Assembly: GCA_937983065.1 (NCBI GenBank) | Contig: CALKAL010000063.1 | Coordinates: forward strand, 1-12,026 | Origin: an uncultured Bacillaceae bacterium | Lineage (GTDB): Bacteria; Bacillota; Bacilli; Bacillales; Alkalibacillaceae | Direction of reading: 5' to 3' | DNA length: 12,026 nt | Shown here: positions 1-6,793 of the stretch, in pieces | Numbering within the stretch: position 1 is the first letter of the stretch | Layout of the letters: the number at the start of each line of letters is the position of its first letter | Notes under the pieces: generated by a model | Seen by the model: only the letters and a program-made list of their open reading frames with translations | What the model was told of the DNA's origin: nothing | Database searches by the model: none | Made by a program: the position numbers and the translations under genes

Positions 1-128
1 TCATCGACCTCGTGCATTAGCACTGCGGGGTCTCACCTAGGCTCTTCGACGAACACGACGTTCTAGTGTCGGCGTTGGTCACAGGACGTGACCGTATTTA
101 GCCGACCTTCCCGCAGGAGTCTACGTAT
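1..128 (-). repeat. Structured interspersed Bacillaceae-type repeat, cut by the window edge
   Basis: GC-rich noncoding tract in an AT-rich background. Nested complementary arms are visible: 23-29 (CTGCGGG) with 110-116 (CCCGCAG), 68-73 (GTCGGC) with 101-106 (GCCGAC), 77-82 (GGTCAC) with 88-93 (GTGACC), 51-54 with 60-63, and 12-15 (GTGC) with 20-23 (GCAC). Read on the minus strand it contains GACTCCTGCGGGAA and, further on, GAGACCCCGCAG. From memory, this motif pair marks a repeat scattered through intergenic regions of Bacillus and relatives; I cannot check that here. The minus-strand text at about 129-196 (GGCTGGGATAAAAC) may belong to the same element. It lies just downstream of the hydrolase stop and could fold in that gene's transcript. 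Function is unknown. Confidence 0.6.
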
Positions 129-208
129 ATTTCCAGAGCTAGTTTATTCATCGTTCGGTTTTTCAATTCATCCTTTTTGTTTTATCCCAGCCACTTTAAT
201 TAATATCA

Positions 209-1168
209 TTAATCAATTAAATCATTTAAAAATTTGTGGAGTTGTTCTAAATATTTTTCTTCATAAATGACAAAAGCCTCGCCGTGACTTGCTTCATCAA
301 AAATGATGATATCCGCTTCACTTGCCGTATTCTCATACAGCTCCATCGCCATATGAGTTGGGACAAACGTATCCGCTCCACCATGTAAATAAAGAATTGG
401 CACTTCTGCCTTTTCCACTTGTTTCATAGCTGATGCTTCATAAAAAGAATAATCGGCCCGAATTTGCGTAATTAAACTCGTTGTCGGAAGAAGTGGAAAC
501 GATGGTAAGTGAAACATGCGCTCCAATTGATACTTAAATAAGTCATACGTGCTTGAAAATGGACTATCAGCAACGATTCCTTTTACTTGGTTTGGCAACT
601 CTTCACCACTTACCATTAAAACCGTTGATGCTCCCATTGACAGACCGTGTAAAATAATTTCGCTATCCTCACCAACTCGAGCGATCACTTGATCAATCCA
701 TTTTAAATAATCGAGCCGATCATGCCAGCCGAAACCGATATAGTCACCTTCACTAACCCCATGTCCTCTTAAATCAGCAGTAAAAACGTTATAGCCTAAA
801 TCTTCATAATAATGTTGACCGAATAAAGCCATATCACGACCACGACCTAAATAGCCATGCGCAAAAATAACCGTTTTATTCGTCGGCTCTTCTGCTTCTA
901 AAAAGTAACCTTGCAAATTTAAATCATCAAAAGACTCGATCTCCCATAATTCAAATACTTTTTCATCAAACCAATCACGCCAGTCACCAGTTAAGAAAAC
1001 ATCCATCGCTTCACTTGAAACGACTAAATCATCATTATCTTGTAAAAACGTTTTAACTTCTCTTTTTATCGCTAAATTATAAAAATAATTACTCGCTACA
1101 ATATTCGCCGTCAATAACAAAACGAGTACAACTGACCCAATAATTAACCATTTTTTCTTTTTACTCAT
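209..1168 (-). CDS. Membrane-anchored alpha/beta hydrolase (YqkD-like, serine hydrolase)
   Basis: A 319-residue alpha/beta-hydrolase-fold protein. Residues 2-6 are a lysine run and 7-26 a hydrophobic segment with no obvious cleavage site, so it looks like a signal anchor with the enzyme domain outside the membrane. The fold signatures are in order: HG at 104-105 (oxyanion region), DLRGHG at 132-137, the nucleophile elbow GLSMG with Ser177, the acid Asp266 in GGADTFVP and His295 in ASHGEAF. All three triad residues are therefore present. Size and layout resemble B. subtilis YqkD and other uncharacterised Bacillus hydrolases; the substrate (ester, peptide or lipid) cannot be read from the sequence. 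The ATG follows a GGGGGAG ribosome binding site. It appears monocistronic: the upstream transporter operon ends in a terminator, and a TATAAT box lies at 1200-1205. I see no strong terminator after its stop, only AT-rich sequence and then the left-edge repeat. Confidence 0.85.
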   Translation of the reverse strand: MSKKKKWLIIGSVVLVLLLTANIVASNYFYNLAIKREVKTFLQDNDDLVVSSEAMDVFLTGDWRDWFDEKVFELWEIESFDDLNLQGYFLEAEEPTNKTVIFAHGYLGRGRDMALFGQHYYEDLGYNVFTADLRGHGVSEGDYIGFGWHDRLDYLKWIDQVIARVGEDSEIILHGLSMGASTVLMVSGEELPNQVKGIVADSPFSSTYDLFKYQLERMFHLPSFPLLPTTSLITQIRADYSFYEASAMKQVEKAEVPILYLHGGADTFVPTHMAMELYENTASEADIIIFDEASHGEAFVIYEEKYLEQLHKFLNDLID

Positions 1169-1199
1169 CCCCGCTCCCCCTCTATGATGCTATAATTCT

Positions 1200-1228
1200 A
1201 TTATACAGAAAATTCAGCAGTTATTGAG
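1200..1228 (-). promoter_or_regulatory. Probable promoter of the hydrolase gene
   Basis: On the minus strand a perfect -10 hexamer TATAAT lies at 1200-1205, about 32 bp upstream of the hydrolase ATG. The -35 region at the right distance (about 1223-1228, CTCAAT) is a poor match. Together with the terminator at 1294-1344 it supports separate transcription of the hydrolase. Nothing else is evident between 1206 and 1293. Confidence 0.4.
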
Positions 1229-1293
1229 AGGTAATAGGTGGAATGTTGAAGATAATAGTCGAAAACTTTCTTTCAATCTATCCTTCTAATTTG

Positions 1294-1344
1294 AAAATAA
1301 AAAACCTCACACTCCAAATTTTAATCGTTTGAAGTCTGAGATTT
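1294..1344 (-). terminator. Intrinsic terminator of the manganese transporter operon
   Basis: Arms 1302-1318 and 1328-1344 pair over 17 positions with one true mismatch and G-U wobbles, around a 9-nt AT-rich loop. On the minus strand the stem is followed by a T-rich run at 1294-1304. It begins about 33 bp past the lipoprotein stop codon and closes the operon before the hydrolase gene. Confidence 0.75.
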
Positions 1345-1376
1345 TTAATGGCTAAGTTTATCAAAGTTGCCCTAAC

Positions 1377-2303
1377 TTATTCTAGTCCTTCTATAATCGT
1401 TTCAATATTCCATTCCATCATATTATAATACGAATCTCCCTCTTCGCCTTCTTCACTAATCGAATCAGTAAATACTTCTCCAAAAATCGGGACTCCCGTT
1501 TCGTTTGAGACAGCTTCCATACTACGCGGATCAACACTCGTTTCGACGAATAAGCTTTTTATATCATTGTTATTAACGATATCAATAATACGTGTGAGCT
1601 GCTCAGGCGTTCCTTCCTCCTCCTGATTAATTTCCCAAATATATTCATCCGTAAAACCGTAAGCCTCTGCAAAATATTTAAACGCACCTTCACTCGTGAC
1701 TAAAATACGCTGTTCTTCTGGGATCTCACTAAATTCCGAAATCGCACGTTCATGAAGGGCTTCAAGTTCAGAAATATAGTTTTCAGCATTCGCTTTGTAA
1801 GTTTCTTCATTGTCTGGATCAAGTACAATGAGAGCATCCCGGGCATTTTCTACATACTTAATCCCGTAGGTTATGTTCAACCATGCATGGGGATCCTCCA
1901 TTCCTTCCAACCCTTCTGAGCTTAAATATTTCGGTTCAATCCCTTCACTCAGCCTAAAAACATAGGCATCTTCACTATCTTTACCTGTCGTTTCTAATAA
2001 CCGCTCAAACCAAGCGTTACCCGTTTCTAAATTTAATCCGTTATAAAAAATAACATCTGCATCCGTCGTTTTTTGAACATCTAACGGAAGGGGATCATAT
2101 TCATGGGGGTCTGAACCAACTGGTGCTAAACTATGAATTGACACTAAATCTCCTCCGACATTTTTGACGATATCATAAAGAATCGAATACGTTGTCACGA
2201 CTTGAAGTTTACCATCTTCGCCCTCCGCATCTTCATCTCCATTTGAACAGGCTACTAATGTCAGTATTCCGATAAGCAAAATTGTAAAATAAAATCTCTT
2301 CAT
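1377..2303 (-). CDS. mntA: Manganese-type ABC transporter substrate-binding lipoprotein
   Basis: A 308-residue cluster A-I (ZnuA/PsaA/MntA) metal-binding lipoprotein. It has a lipoprotein signal peptide: Lys2-Arg3, a hydrophobic core and the lipobox LVAC with Cys19 as the lipidated residue, followed by an acidic linker. The four expected metal ligands are visible: His67 in DPHEYDP, His139 in DPHAWLN, Glu205 in TSEGAF and Asp280 in FTDS. These are the same residue numbers as the ligands of pneumococcal PsaA. The WEIN...EEGTPEQ segment (223-235) and the lack of a His-rich loop favour Mn2+ over Zn2+. It is the last gene of the ATPase-permease-lipoprotein operon, 42 bp after the permease and behind a strong GAGGAGG ribosome binding site. 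Names vary by species: mntA in B. subtilis, psaA in streptococci, mntC in staphylococci. Confidence 0.92.
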   Translation of the reverse strand: MKRFYFTILLIGILTLVACSNGDEDAEGEDGKLQVVTTYSILYDIVKNVGGDLVSIHSLAPVGSDPHEYDPLPLDVQKTTDADVIFYNGLNLETGNAWFERLLETTGKDSEDAYVFRLSEGIEPKYLSSEGLEGMEDPHAWLNITYGIKYVENARDALIVLDPDNEETYKANAENYISELEALHERAISEFSEIPEEQRILVTSEGAFKYFAEAYGFTDEYIWEINQEEEGTPEQLTRIIDIVNNNDIKSLFVETSVDPRSMEAVSNETGVPIFGEVFTDSISEEGEEGDSYYNMMEWNIETIIEGLE

Positions 2304-2345
2304 CCACTCTCCTCCTCTTCCTTCTCTGTCGTTTTATTTATTAAT

Positions 2346-3197
2346 TTAAGAAGACGCTTTTTTGACCATTTTTAATTTCTTCCATAGTAATCCATGCTTC
2401 GGTGAAAATATAAAAGCAATGAGAAACATCACTGTAGCAACGACAACAATCGTCGCTCCAGAGGCTAAATTATAAGTAAAGCTAAAATATAGCCCGATGA
2501 TTGCTGAAAGTACGCCAAATGTTGAAGCTAAAAATATCATCGTTGGTAATCGATCGACGAGTAAATAGGCGGTTGCTGCTGGCGTAATTAACATCGCAAC
2601 GACTAAAATAATTCCAACAGTTTGTAACGATGCGACCGTTACTAACGTCAGTAATGTCATTAAAAAATAGTGAATCCATTTAACAGGTAAACCGTATGCT
2701 TTCGCCATCGTCTCATCAAAGGATGTAACGAGTAACTCTTTATAAAAAAGAGTGACTAATAAAATGACCGCAATACCAATGCCAATAGTTAACCACATAT
2801 CTGTTGACCGAACTGCTAACACATTCCCGAACAATATATGATATAAATCGGTACTACTGTTCATCATCGTAATCATAATGATTCCAAGGGCAAAGGCAGC
2901 CGTAAACATAATACCAATCGAAGTATCATTTTTAATCCGACTATTTTGACTGACAAAGCCGATTGCAATCGCTGTAATAATTCCTGTAATGACTGCGCCG
3001 ATAAAATAGTTAATCTTCAACATATACGATAAAGCGACACCTGGTAAAACCGCATGAGAAATCGCATCACCCATTAAAGCTAACCCTCTTAATATAATGA
3101 AACAGCCAATCACACCACAAATTAAACCGACGACGACTGATGTTAATAATGCCTTTTGTAAAAAATTATATTCAAATAATGCTTCAATGAAGGGCAT
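2346..3197 (-). CDS. mntC: Manganese-type ABC transporter permease
   Basis: A 283-residue ABC-3 family integral membrane protein with roughly eight hydrophobic helices, and the importer's membrane channel. The conserved cytoplasmic motif GDAISHAVLPG lies near residues 43-53, and GLPVKW near 159-164 probably lies in the ATPase-coupling loop. I start at the ATG at 3195-3197, preceded by GGAG with 9 bp spacing. An in-frame ATG at 3218 would add seven residues but has no ribosome binding site. The chosen start overlaps the ATPase gene by 14 bp, which suggests translational coupling. Only one permease gene is present, so the channel is probably a homodimer as in psaBCA-type operons, unlike the two permeases (MntC, MntD) of B. 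subtilis. The symbol follows B. subtilis usage and is approximate. Confidence 0.9.
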   Translation of the reverse strand: MPFIEALFEYNFLQKALLTSVVVGLICGVIGCFIILRGLALMGDAISHAVLPGVALSYMLKINYFIGAVITGIITAIAIGFVSQNSRIKNDTSIGIMFTAAFALGIIMITMMNSSTDLYHILFGNVLAVRSTDMWLTIGIGIAVILLVTLFYKELLVTSFDETMAKAYGLPVKWIHYFLMTLLTLVTVASLQTVGIILVVAMLITPAATAYLLVDRLPTMIFLASTFGVLSAIIGLYFSFTYNLASGATIVVVATVMFLIAFIFSPKHGLLWKKLKMVKKASS

Positions 3198-3942
3198 GGT
3201 CCCCAACTCCAATCTCATTCAAAAACGCAAATTGACCTTGATACGCCTTTTTAATTTTTTCGTATTGGAAAACGTCATCTACATTTCCATAGTCAATTAA
3301 TTGCTTATTAATTAAAATCACTTGATTAAAATATTCCTTTACTTTACTTAAATCGTGGTGGACAACGAGCAACGTTTTTCCTTCCTCACTTAACTCTTTA
3401 AGAATATTTACGATTGCCTCTTCACTCGTTACATCAATGCCGACAAACGGTTCATCGAGAAATAAAATATCTGCCTTTTGGGCAATCGCTCGAGCTAAAA
3501 ATACCCGCTGCTGCTGTCCGCCCGATAATTCACCGATTTGCCTTTTACTAAAGCTTTCCATTCCAACTCGTTTCAAACATTCAAACGCCCATTTTTTATC
3601 TTCCTTTTTTGGACGACGAAATATTTTTAAATTCGGATACGTCCCAAGAAGAACCGTTTCAAGTACGGTAATTGGAAAATCCCAATCAATATTATTTCGT
3701 TGCGGCACATAAGCGACTTTTTTTCTCGCATCGTTCACATTTTTTCCTAATATTTTAATATCGCCCTTATCTTTAGGTATTAAATGAAGGATTGCTTTCA
3801 AAAAAGTCGTTTTTCCCGCTCCATTCGGCCCAATCACTCCGACGATATTACCTTTTTTTACAGATAGACTAATTCCTTTTAACACTTCTTCCCCATAATA
3901 TGAAACATGAAGATCGTTCACTTCAATAGCGCGATTCGTCAT
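3184..3942 (-). CDS. mntB: Manganese-type ABC transporter ATP-binding protein
   Basis: A 252-residue nucleotide-binding subunit, first gene of the operon. Visible motifs: Walker A GPNGAGKTT from Gly38, Q-loop Gln81 (YVPQR), signature LSGGQQQR at 139-146, Walker B FLDEP with Asp163-Glu164, and the switch HHD at 195-197. These place it in the family-9 metal-importer ATPases (MntB/PsaB/ZnuC-like). The start is the ATG at 3940-3942, behind AGAGGTG with 7-8 bp spacing. The frame stays open upstream to 4068, but that extension has no ribosome binding site and runs past the likely transcription start near 4047. It energises uptake through the permease encoded immediately downstream. Confidence 0.92.
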   Translation of the reverse strand: MTNRAIEVNDLHVSYYGEEVLKGISLSVKKGNIVGVIGPNGAGKTTFLKAILHLIPKDKGDIKILGKNVNDARKKVAYVPQRNNIDWDFPITVLETVLLGTYPNLKIFRRPKKEDKKWAFECLKRVGMESFSKRQIGELSGGQQQRVFLARAIAQKADILFLDEPFVGIDVTSEEAIVNILKELSEEGKTLLVVHHDLSKVKEYFNQVILINKQLIDYGNVDDVFQYEKIKKAYQGQFAFLNEIGVGDHALH

Positions 3943-3999
3943 AATTATCACCTCTCTTAATTGATTGATTGCTATATTTTTCAATAAATAACGATTAAA

Positions 4000-4021
4000 A
4001 GCTAATTCCTTCAAATTAACT
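4000..4021. promoter_or_regulatory. Imperfect palindrome in the mnt leader, candidate metalloregulator site
   Basis: AGCTAATT at 4000-4007 and AATTAACT at 4014-4021 are inverted copies with 7 of 8 matches, separated by 6 bp. The site lies about 26-47 nt downstream of the predicted mnt transcription start. Size and AT-rich arms are compatible with a DtxR-family MntR operator, the usual Mn-dependent repressor of such operons in Bacilli, but the match to known MntR boxes is only partial. AT-rich palindromes also arise by chance. Confidence 0.3.
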
Positions 4022-4053
4022 AGCGTTGACGACAAAAAGTTGCGTATGGTAAA

Positions 4054-4082
4054 AATATATGCCCCCACTCACAAAAAGTCAA
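4054..4082 (-). promoter_or_regulatory. Sigma-A promoter of the mnt operon
   Basis: On the minus strand, -35 TTGACT (4077-4082) and -10 TATATT (4054-4059) are separated by exactly 17 bp; each hexamer is one base from consensus. Transcription should start near 4047, giving a leader of about 104 nt before the ATPase ATG. It sits just beyond the terminator of the upstream RpiR operon. Confidence 0.7.
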
Positions 4083-4118
4083 CTATTTTTAATAAAAAAC
4101 ATGAAAAAATTTTCCCAT

Positions 4119-4169
4119 TAAAAAAAGCTTGCTAACTCTCTGTACAATGAAGAGAAGTTAACAAGCTTT
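4119..4169 (-). terminator. Intrinsic terminator after the RpiR regulator gene
   Basis: Long stem between 4124-4141 and about 4152-4169: AAAGCTTG pairs perfectly with CAAGCTTT, then TAACT with AGTTA, with a loop around GTACAATGA. On the minus strand a run of seven T follows (4120-4126). It begins 18 bp past the RpiR stop codon and separates this operon from the mnt promoter. Confidence 0.85.
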
Positions 4170-4187
4170 CTGATTAAAAATAACGGA

Positions 4188-5045
4188 TTAATCATCTTGA
4201 TGAAAAATTCGAAACCGTTCCCATACGTCTTCTAGCTCTTCAAAATGGTTTTCAATGTCATGACGTTTCCGTTTTCCAATTGCAACGAGCATAGCGTTAA
4301 TTAAACTAAGCGGGGCAACGAAGGAATCGATAAACGATGGCATATCGCTTCTTGCACAAAGAAAAACATCTGAAAAAGGGATGAGTGGCGACAAACGGTT
4401 ATCGGTAATCGCAATCACTTTCGCTCCCCGATCCTTCGCAAAGGAAACCGCCTCAACGGTATTTCGCGTATATCTAGCAAAGCTAAGTCCAATAACTACG
4501 TCATCTTCATTTAACCGAAATAATTTTTCAGATATACCGTGGGGGTTTCGGATTAACTCTGCATTTTCCAATAAAACATCAAAATAAAATTCTAAAAAGG
4601 AGCCGATTGAAACAGCACTTCGATTCGCAATAATGAAAACGCGCTTCGCCTGAACGATATAATCAACGGCACGGTTAAAATCATTAATATTTAGCTGGCT
4701 AGCCATCGATTGAATCCGTTCGACCTCTTCTTGAAACATTTCAAATACGGCTTGGTCTTCTTTTTCATAAACATCATCAGAAATTTTTAATCGCTCTACT
4801 GTCGTTAATTGTCTTTTCACAGCTTCTTGAAGGGCTTTTTGAAATTCAGGATACCCAGAATAGCCTAAAAAGGTTGCAAAACGAACGACTGTCGCTTCAC
4901 TCACTCCTGTTTCTTTTGCTAATTCTAGCACTGTAAAAAACGGGACTGATTCCATATGACGAATGACGTATTTAGCAATTTCACGCTGGGATTTACTCAT
5001 GTTTGGTAAATTTTCAGAAATGACATGGTATACATCATCTGGCAT
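4188..5045 (-). CDS. MurR/RpiR-family transcriptional regulator (HTH plus SIS domain)
   Basis: A 285-residue regulator with the standard RpiR layout: an N-terminal helix-turn-helix domain at about 1-77 (recognition region SEATVVRFATFLGYSGYPEFQ, residues 49-69) and a C-terminal SIS sugar-isomerase-like domain at about 125-255, with IIANRSAV and the VIGLSFARYTRNTVEAV strand-helix unit. SIS domains of this family usually sense phosphosugars or amino-sugar phosphates; the ligand here is unknown. The gene starts 18 bp after the aminotransferase stop, behind AAAAGGGG, so the two are almost certainly cotranscribed. Four palindromes matching the RpiR operator style (TGAAAT-N4-ATTTCA) flank the operon promoter, which points to autoregulation. 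Length is normal and both domains look intact. Confidence 0.9.
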   Translation of the reverse strand: MPDDVYHVISENLPNMSKSQREIAKYVIRHMESVPFFTVLELAKETGVSEATVVRFATFLGYSGYPEFQKALQEAVKRQLTTVERLKISDDVYEKEDQAVFEMFQEEVERIQSMASQLNINDFNRAVDYIVQAKRVFIIANRSAVSIGSFLEFYFDVLLENAELIRNPHGISEKLFRLNEDDVVIGLSFARYTRNTVEAVSFAKDRGAKVIAITDNRLSPLIPFSDVFLCARSDMPSFIDSFVAPLSLINAMLVAIGKRKRHDIENHFEELEDVWERFRIFHQDD

Positions 5046-5063
5046 CGAATCAGCCCCTTTTAA

Positions 5064-6443
5064 TTAACGGAATAATCTATTGAGTACTTTTTTATGCGCA
5101 TCGACGGTTTTTTGAAGGTCATCTTCGGTGTGAGCCGTACTAAGCGAATAACGGTTCATCGGTTTTGTATAAATTCCTTCATTTAATAACTCATAGTCGA
5201 TTGTTTTCCTCAATTCCATATTAGCATATTTTAAATCACGGTAATTTTTAATTTTTTTATCTGTGAGAACGATATTAAAAATACTCCCCATTCCGATCGT
5301 TTGCATGTCGATCGAATAGTTATAGTAAAGCATTTCAAGCTCATGACGAAGCTTTTCTGTATTTGAGATAAGCTTTTTCATCGTATTATCTTGCTCGAGC
5401 ACAGTAATCGTAGCAAGACCTGCTGCTAAAACGACTGGGTGTCCATTATACGTCCCACTATGAAACATAATATCATTTTTTTCATTATTTTTCATATTCG
5501 CAATTAATATATCATGTCCTCGATCAGGTGACATCGTTTCCATAATCTCTTTTTTACCACCGACAGCACCAACTGGGAAGCCACCGCCTAACACTTTTCC
5601 TAAAGCTGTTAAGTCTGGCTCGATATGATAAATCGATTGCACACCACCAACAGTCATTCGAAACCCGGTTTTAACTTCATCAAAAATAAGCAGAATACCT
5701 AATTCCTCTGTTATTTGCCGCAAGCTATACATGAAATCCGCCGTCGCAGGAATAAATCCACCTTGAATCGGCTCTAAAATAACAGCAGAAATTTCATCTT
5801 TATTTTGGCGGAGTATTTTTTCAGTGCCCTCTATATCGTTGAATGGAAGGACGACGGTATTTTTAAGATCTTCTTTAGAAACCCCTTTTGATTCAGCAAC
5901 CGCGTTTGGACTAGCCGCATCCCCCGCCTCATCATAATTCGGATTCACACTAACAAGTACCTCATCATAACCACCGTGGTAATGTCCTTCAAACTTGGCA
6001 ATCTTCTCTTTTCCCGTAAACGCCTTCGCAAGTCGAATCGAAAGTAATGTCGCTTCTAGCCCTGAGTTTGTAAAACGAACTTGATCAATGCTTGGGAATA
6101 AGTCAACTAATTTTTTCGCCATATCAATTTCTAATTGATGGGGTGCCCCAAAAATAAACGTACCTAATTCTTTAAACAAGTTTGTCGTCGCTTCATTCAC
6201 ATACGGATTTCCGTGACCTAACGCAAGTGCCCCGTAGCATAATAAATAATCAATATACTCATTACCATCCACATCAACTAATTTACTTCCATTTGCGTAT
6301 TTCATGACGATTGGGTGAGGCTCAAAATATTTTATATTCGCACTCACACCACCTGGGATGACTTTTTTCGCATCCTCAAACATTTTATAAGACTCGTTGA
6401 ACCTTTGAACATTACTTTCGCTCTCGACAACTTGACTTTGCAT
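5064..6443 (-). CDS. Class-III PLP aminotransferase, glutamate-1-semialdehyde aminotransferase-like
   Basis: A 459-residue fold-type I PLP enzyme of aminotransferase class III. Landmarks: NSGLEA at 126-131 (phosphate-binding region), FEGHYHGGYD at 151-160, LEPIQGG at 223-229, FDEVKTGFR at 254-262 with the pyridine-binding Asp255, Lys283 in ALGKVLGGGFPVGA as the Schiff-base lysine, and SGTYNGHPV at 329-337. The N-terminus and the HYHG and LGKVLGGG segments resemble HemL. However, it is about 30 residues longer than a typical GSA mutase, carries DEVKTGFR and GTYNGHPV where HemL usually has DEVMTGFR and a GTLSGNP-like motif, and has no heme gene nearby. I therefore read it as an aminotransferase or aminomutase of unknown substrate, controlled by the SIS-domain regulator cotranscribed with it. 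The ATG follows AAAGGTGAG with 5 bp spacing. Confidence 0.85.
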   Translation of the reverse strand: MQSQVVESESNVQRFNESYKMFEDAKKVIPGGVSANIKYFEPHPIVMKYANGSKLVDVDGNEYIDYLLCYGALALGHGNPYVNEATTNLFKELGTFIFGAPHQLEIDMAKKLVDLFPSIDQVRFTNSGLEATLLSIRLAKAFTGKEKIAKFEGHYHGGYDEVLVSVNPNYDEAGDAASPNAVAESKGVSKEDLKNTVVLPFNDIEGTEKILRQNKDEISAVILEPIQGGFIPATADFMYSLRQITEELGILLIFDEVKTGFRMTVGGVQSIYHIEPDLTALGKVLGGGFPVGAVGGKKEIMETMSPDRGHDILIANMKNNEKNDIMFHSGTYNGHPVVLAAGLATITVLEQDNTMKKLISNTEKLRHELEMLYYNYSIDMQTIGMGSIFNIVLTDKKIKNYRDLKYANMELRKTIDYELLNEGIYTKPMNRYSLSTAHTEDDLQKTVDAHKKVLNRLFR

Positions 6444-6467
6444 TTTTTCTCACCTTTCATATTAAAA

Positions 6468-6483
6468 TGAAATTTTTATTTCA
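6468..6483. promoter_or_regulatory. Operator-like palindrome O1 of the aminotransferase-rpiR operon
   Basis: Perfect TGAAAT-N4-ATTTCA with TTTT centre. It lies just downstream of the predicted transcription start (about 6486), at roughly +3 to +18, where bound protein would block promoter clearance. Confidence 0.6.
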
Positions 6484-6492
6484 CTTAATGTT

Positions 6493-6521
6493 ATTATATG
6501 ATAGTTTCATTTCAATATCCA
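6493..6521 (-). promoter_or_regulatory. Promoter of the aminotransferase-rpiR operon
   Basis: On the minus strand a perfect -10 TATAAT (6493-6498) and a -35 TGGATA (6516-6521, 4 of 6 matches) have 17 bp spacing. The predicted start near 6486 leaves a 42-nt leader before the ATG. The weak -35 box and the surrounding palindromes suit a regulated promoter. Confidence 0.6.
6499..6514. promoter_or_regulatory. Operator-like palindrome O2, degenerate, inside the promoter spacer
   Basis: TGATAG-TTTC-ATTTCA matches the TGAAAT-N4-ATTTCA pattern with two mismatches in the left arm. It fits between the -10 and -35 boxes and starts 31 bp from O1, three helical turns. As an isolated match it would be weak; its position and spacing support it. 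Confidence 0.4.
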
Positions 6522-6528
6522 CCCTTTT

Positions 6529-6544
6529 TGTAATAAAAATTTCA
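6529..6544. promoter_or_regulatory. Operator-like palindrome O3, one mismatch, upstream of the -35 box
   Basis: TGTAAT-AAAA-ATTTCA differs from the perfect pattern at one base. It begins 30 bp from O2 and lies 7 bp upstream of the -35 hexamer. Confidence 0.5.
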
Positions 6545-6579
6545 AATAGGGCGGTGTTTATGTTTTGTTTGGATTTTGA

Positions 6580-6595
6580 TGAAATATTAATTTCA
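6580..6595. promoter_or_regulatory. Operator-like palindrome O4, distal
   Basis: Perfect TGAAAT-ATTA-ATTTCA, with the same arms and 4-bp centre as O1. It begins 51 bp from O3, about five helical turns, and lies roughly 95-110 bp upstream of the predicted transcription start, a possible looping or cooperative site. Confidence 0.55.
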
Positions 6596-6793
6596 CAAAT
6601 GGGGTGAAAATACTCTATTTGGAATCTCGGGATGTAAGGGGATTGGTGGATGTGCGGAAGTTTTGGGGGAGGAGTTGATCTGGCCTGCACATGAAAAATT
6701 GATTTCTGCAGTCGCATCGGAAGTGCACGGAGCTTTTTCGAATGCGTGGAAATGTGGAATTACTAGGATTTACGTGAAACTACACTAAATTTT
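6596..6793. other. Unassigned G-rich intergenic tract
   Basis: About 46% GC by hand count over 6601-6780, clearly above the surrounding intergenic DNA, with a strong excess of G over C on the plus strand (24 G to 5 C in 6601-6660). One plus-strand frame stays open for 65 codons (6591-6785, stop TAA 6786-6788) and ends in AWKCGITRIYVKLH. It has no ATG and no well-placed ribosome binding site before its TTG codons, and I do not recognise the peptide. It may be a degenerate interspersed repeat or a gene remnant. Confidence 0.4.

Noticed and set aside
88..270. 60-codon plus-strand frame at the left edge
   Set aside because: It runs through the structured repeat and antisense to the hydrolase C-terminus, with no ribosome binding site or known motif.
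1243..1332. 29-codon plus-strand frame between hydrolase and lipoprotein genes
   Set aside because: The AGGTGG before its ATG is one base away, too close to work, and the frame ends inside the terminator stem.
4025..4056. Plus-strand promoter-like TTGACG followed by TAAAAA
   Set aside because: No plus-strand gene follows; it lies antisense to the mnt promoter and leader.
3943..4068. N-terminal extension of the manganese ATPase to an ATG at 4068
   Set aside because: No ribosome binding site; the frame there covers the -10 box and lies upstream of the predicted transcription start. The ATG at 3942 has AGAGGTG and matches the usual family N-terminus.
6493..6530. Sigma-54 promoter suggested by TGGATATTGAAATG
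   Set aside because: The required GC at -12 and the TGGCAC core are absent, and a consensus TATAAT with 17 bp spacing explains the region better.
6481..6717. 78-codon minus-strand open frame between the aminotransferase and marR
   Set aside because: No recognisable domain, unnatural composition, and it overlaps the promoter and all the upstream palindromes; its 3' end falls in the operon control region.
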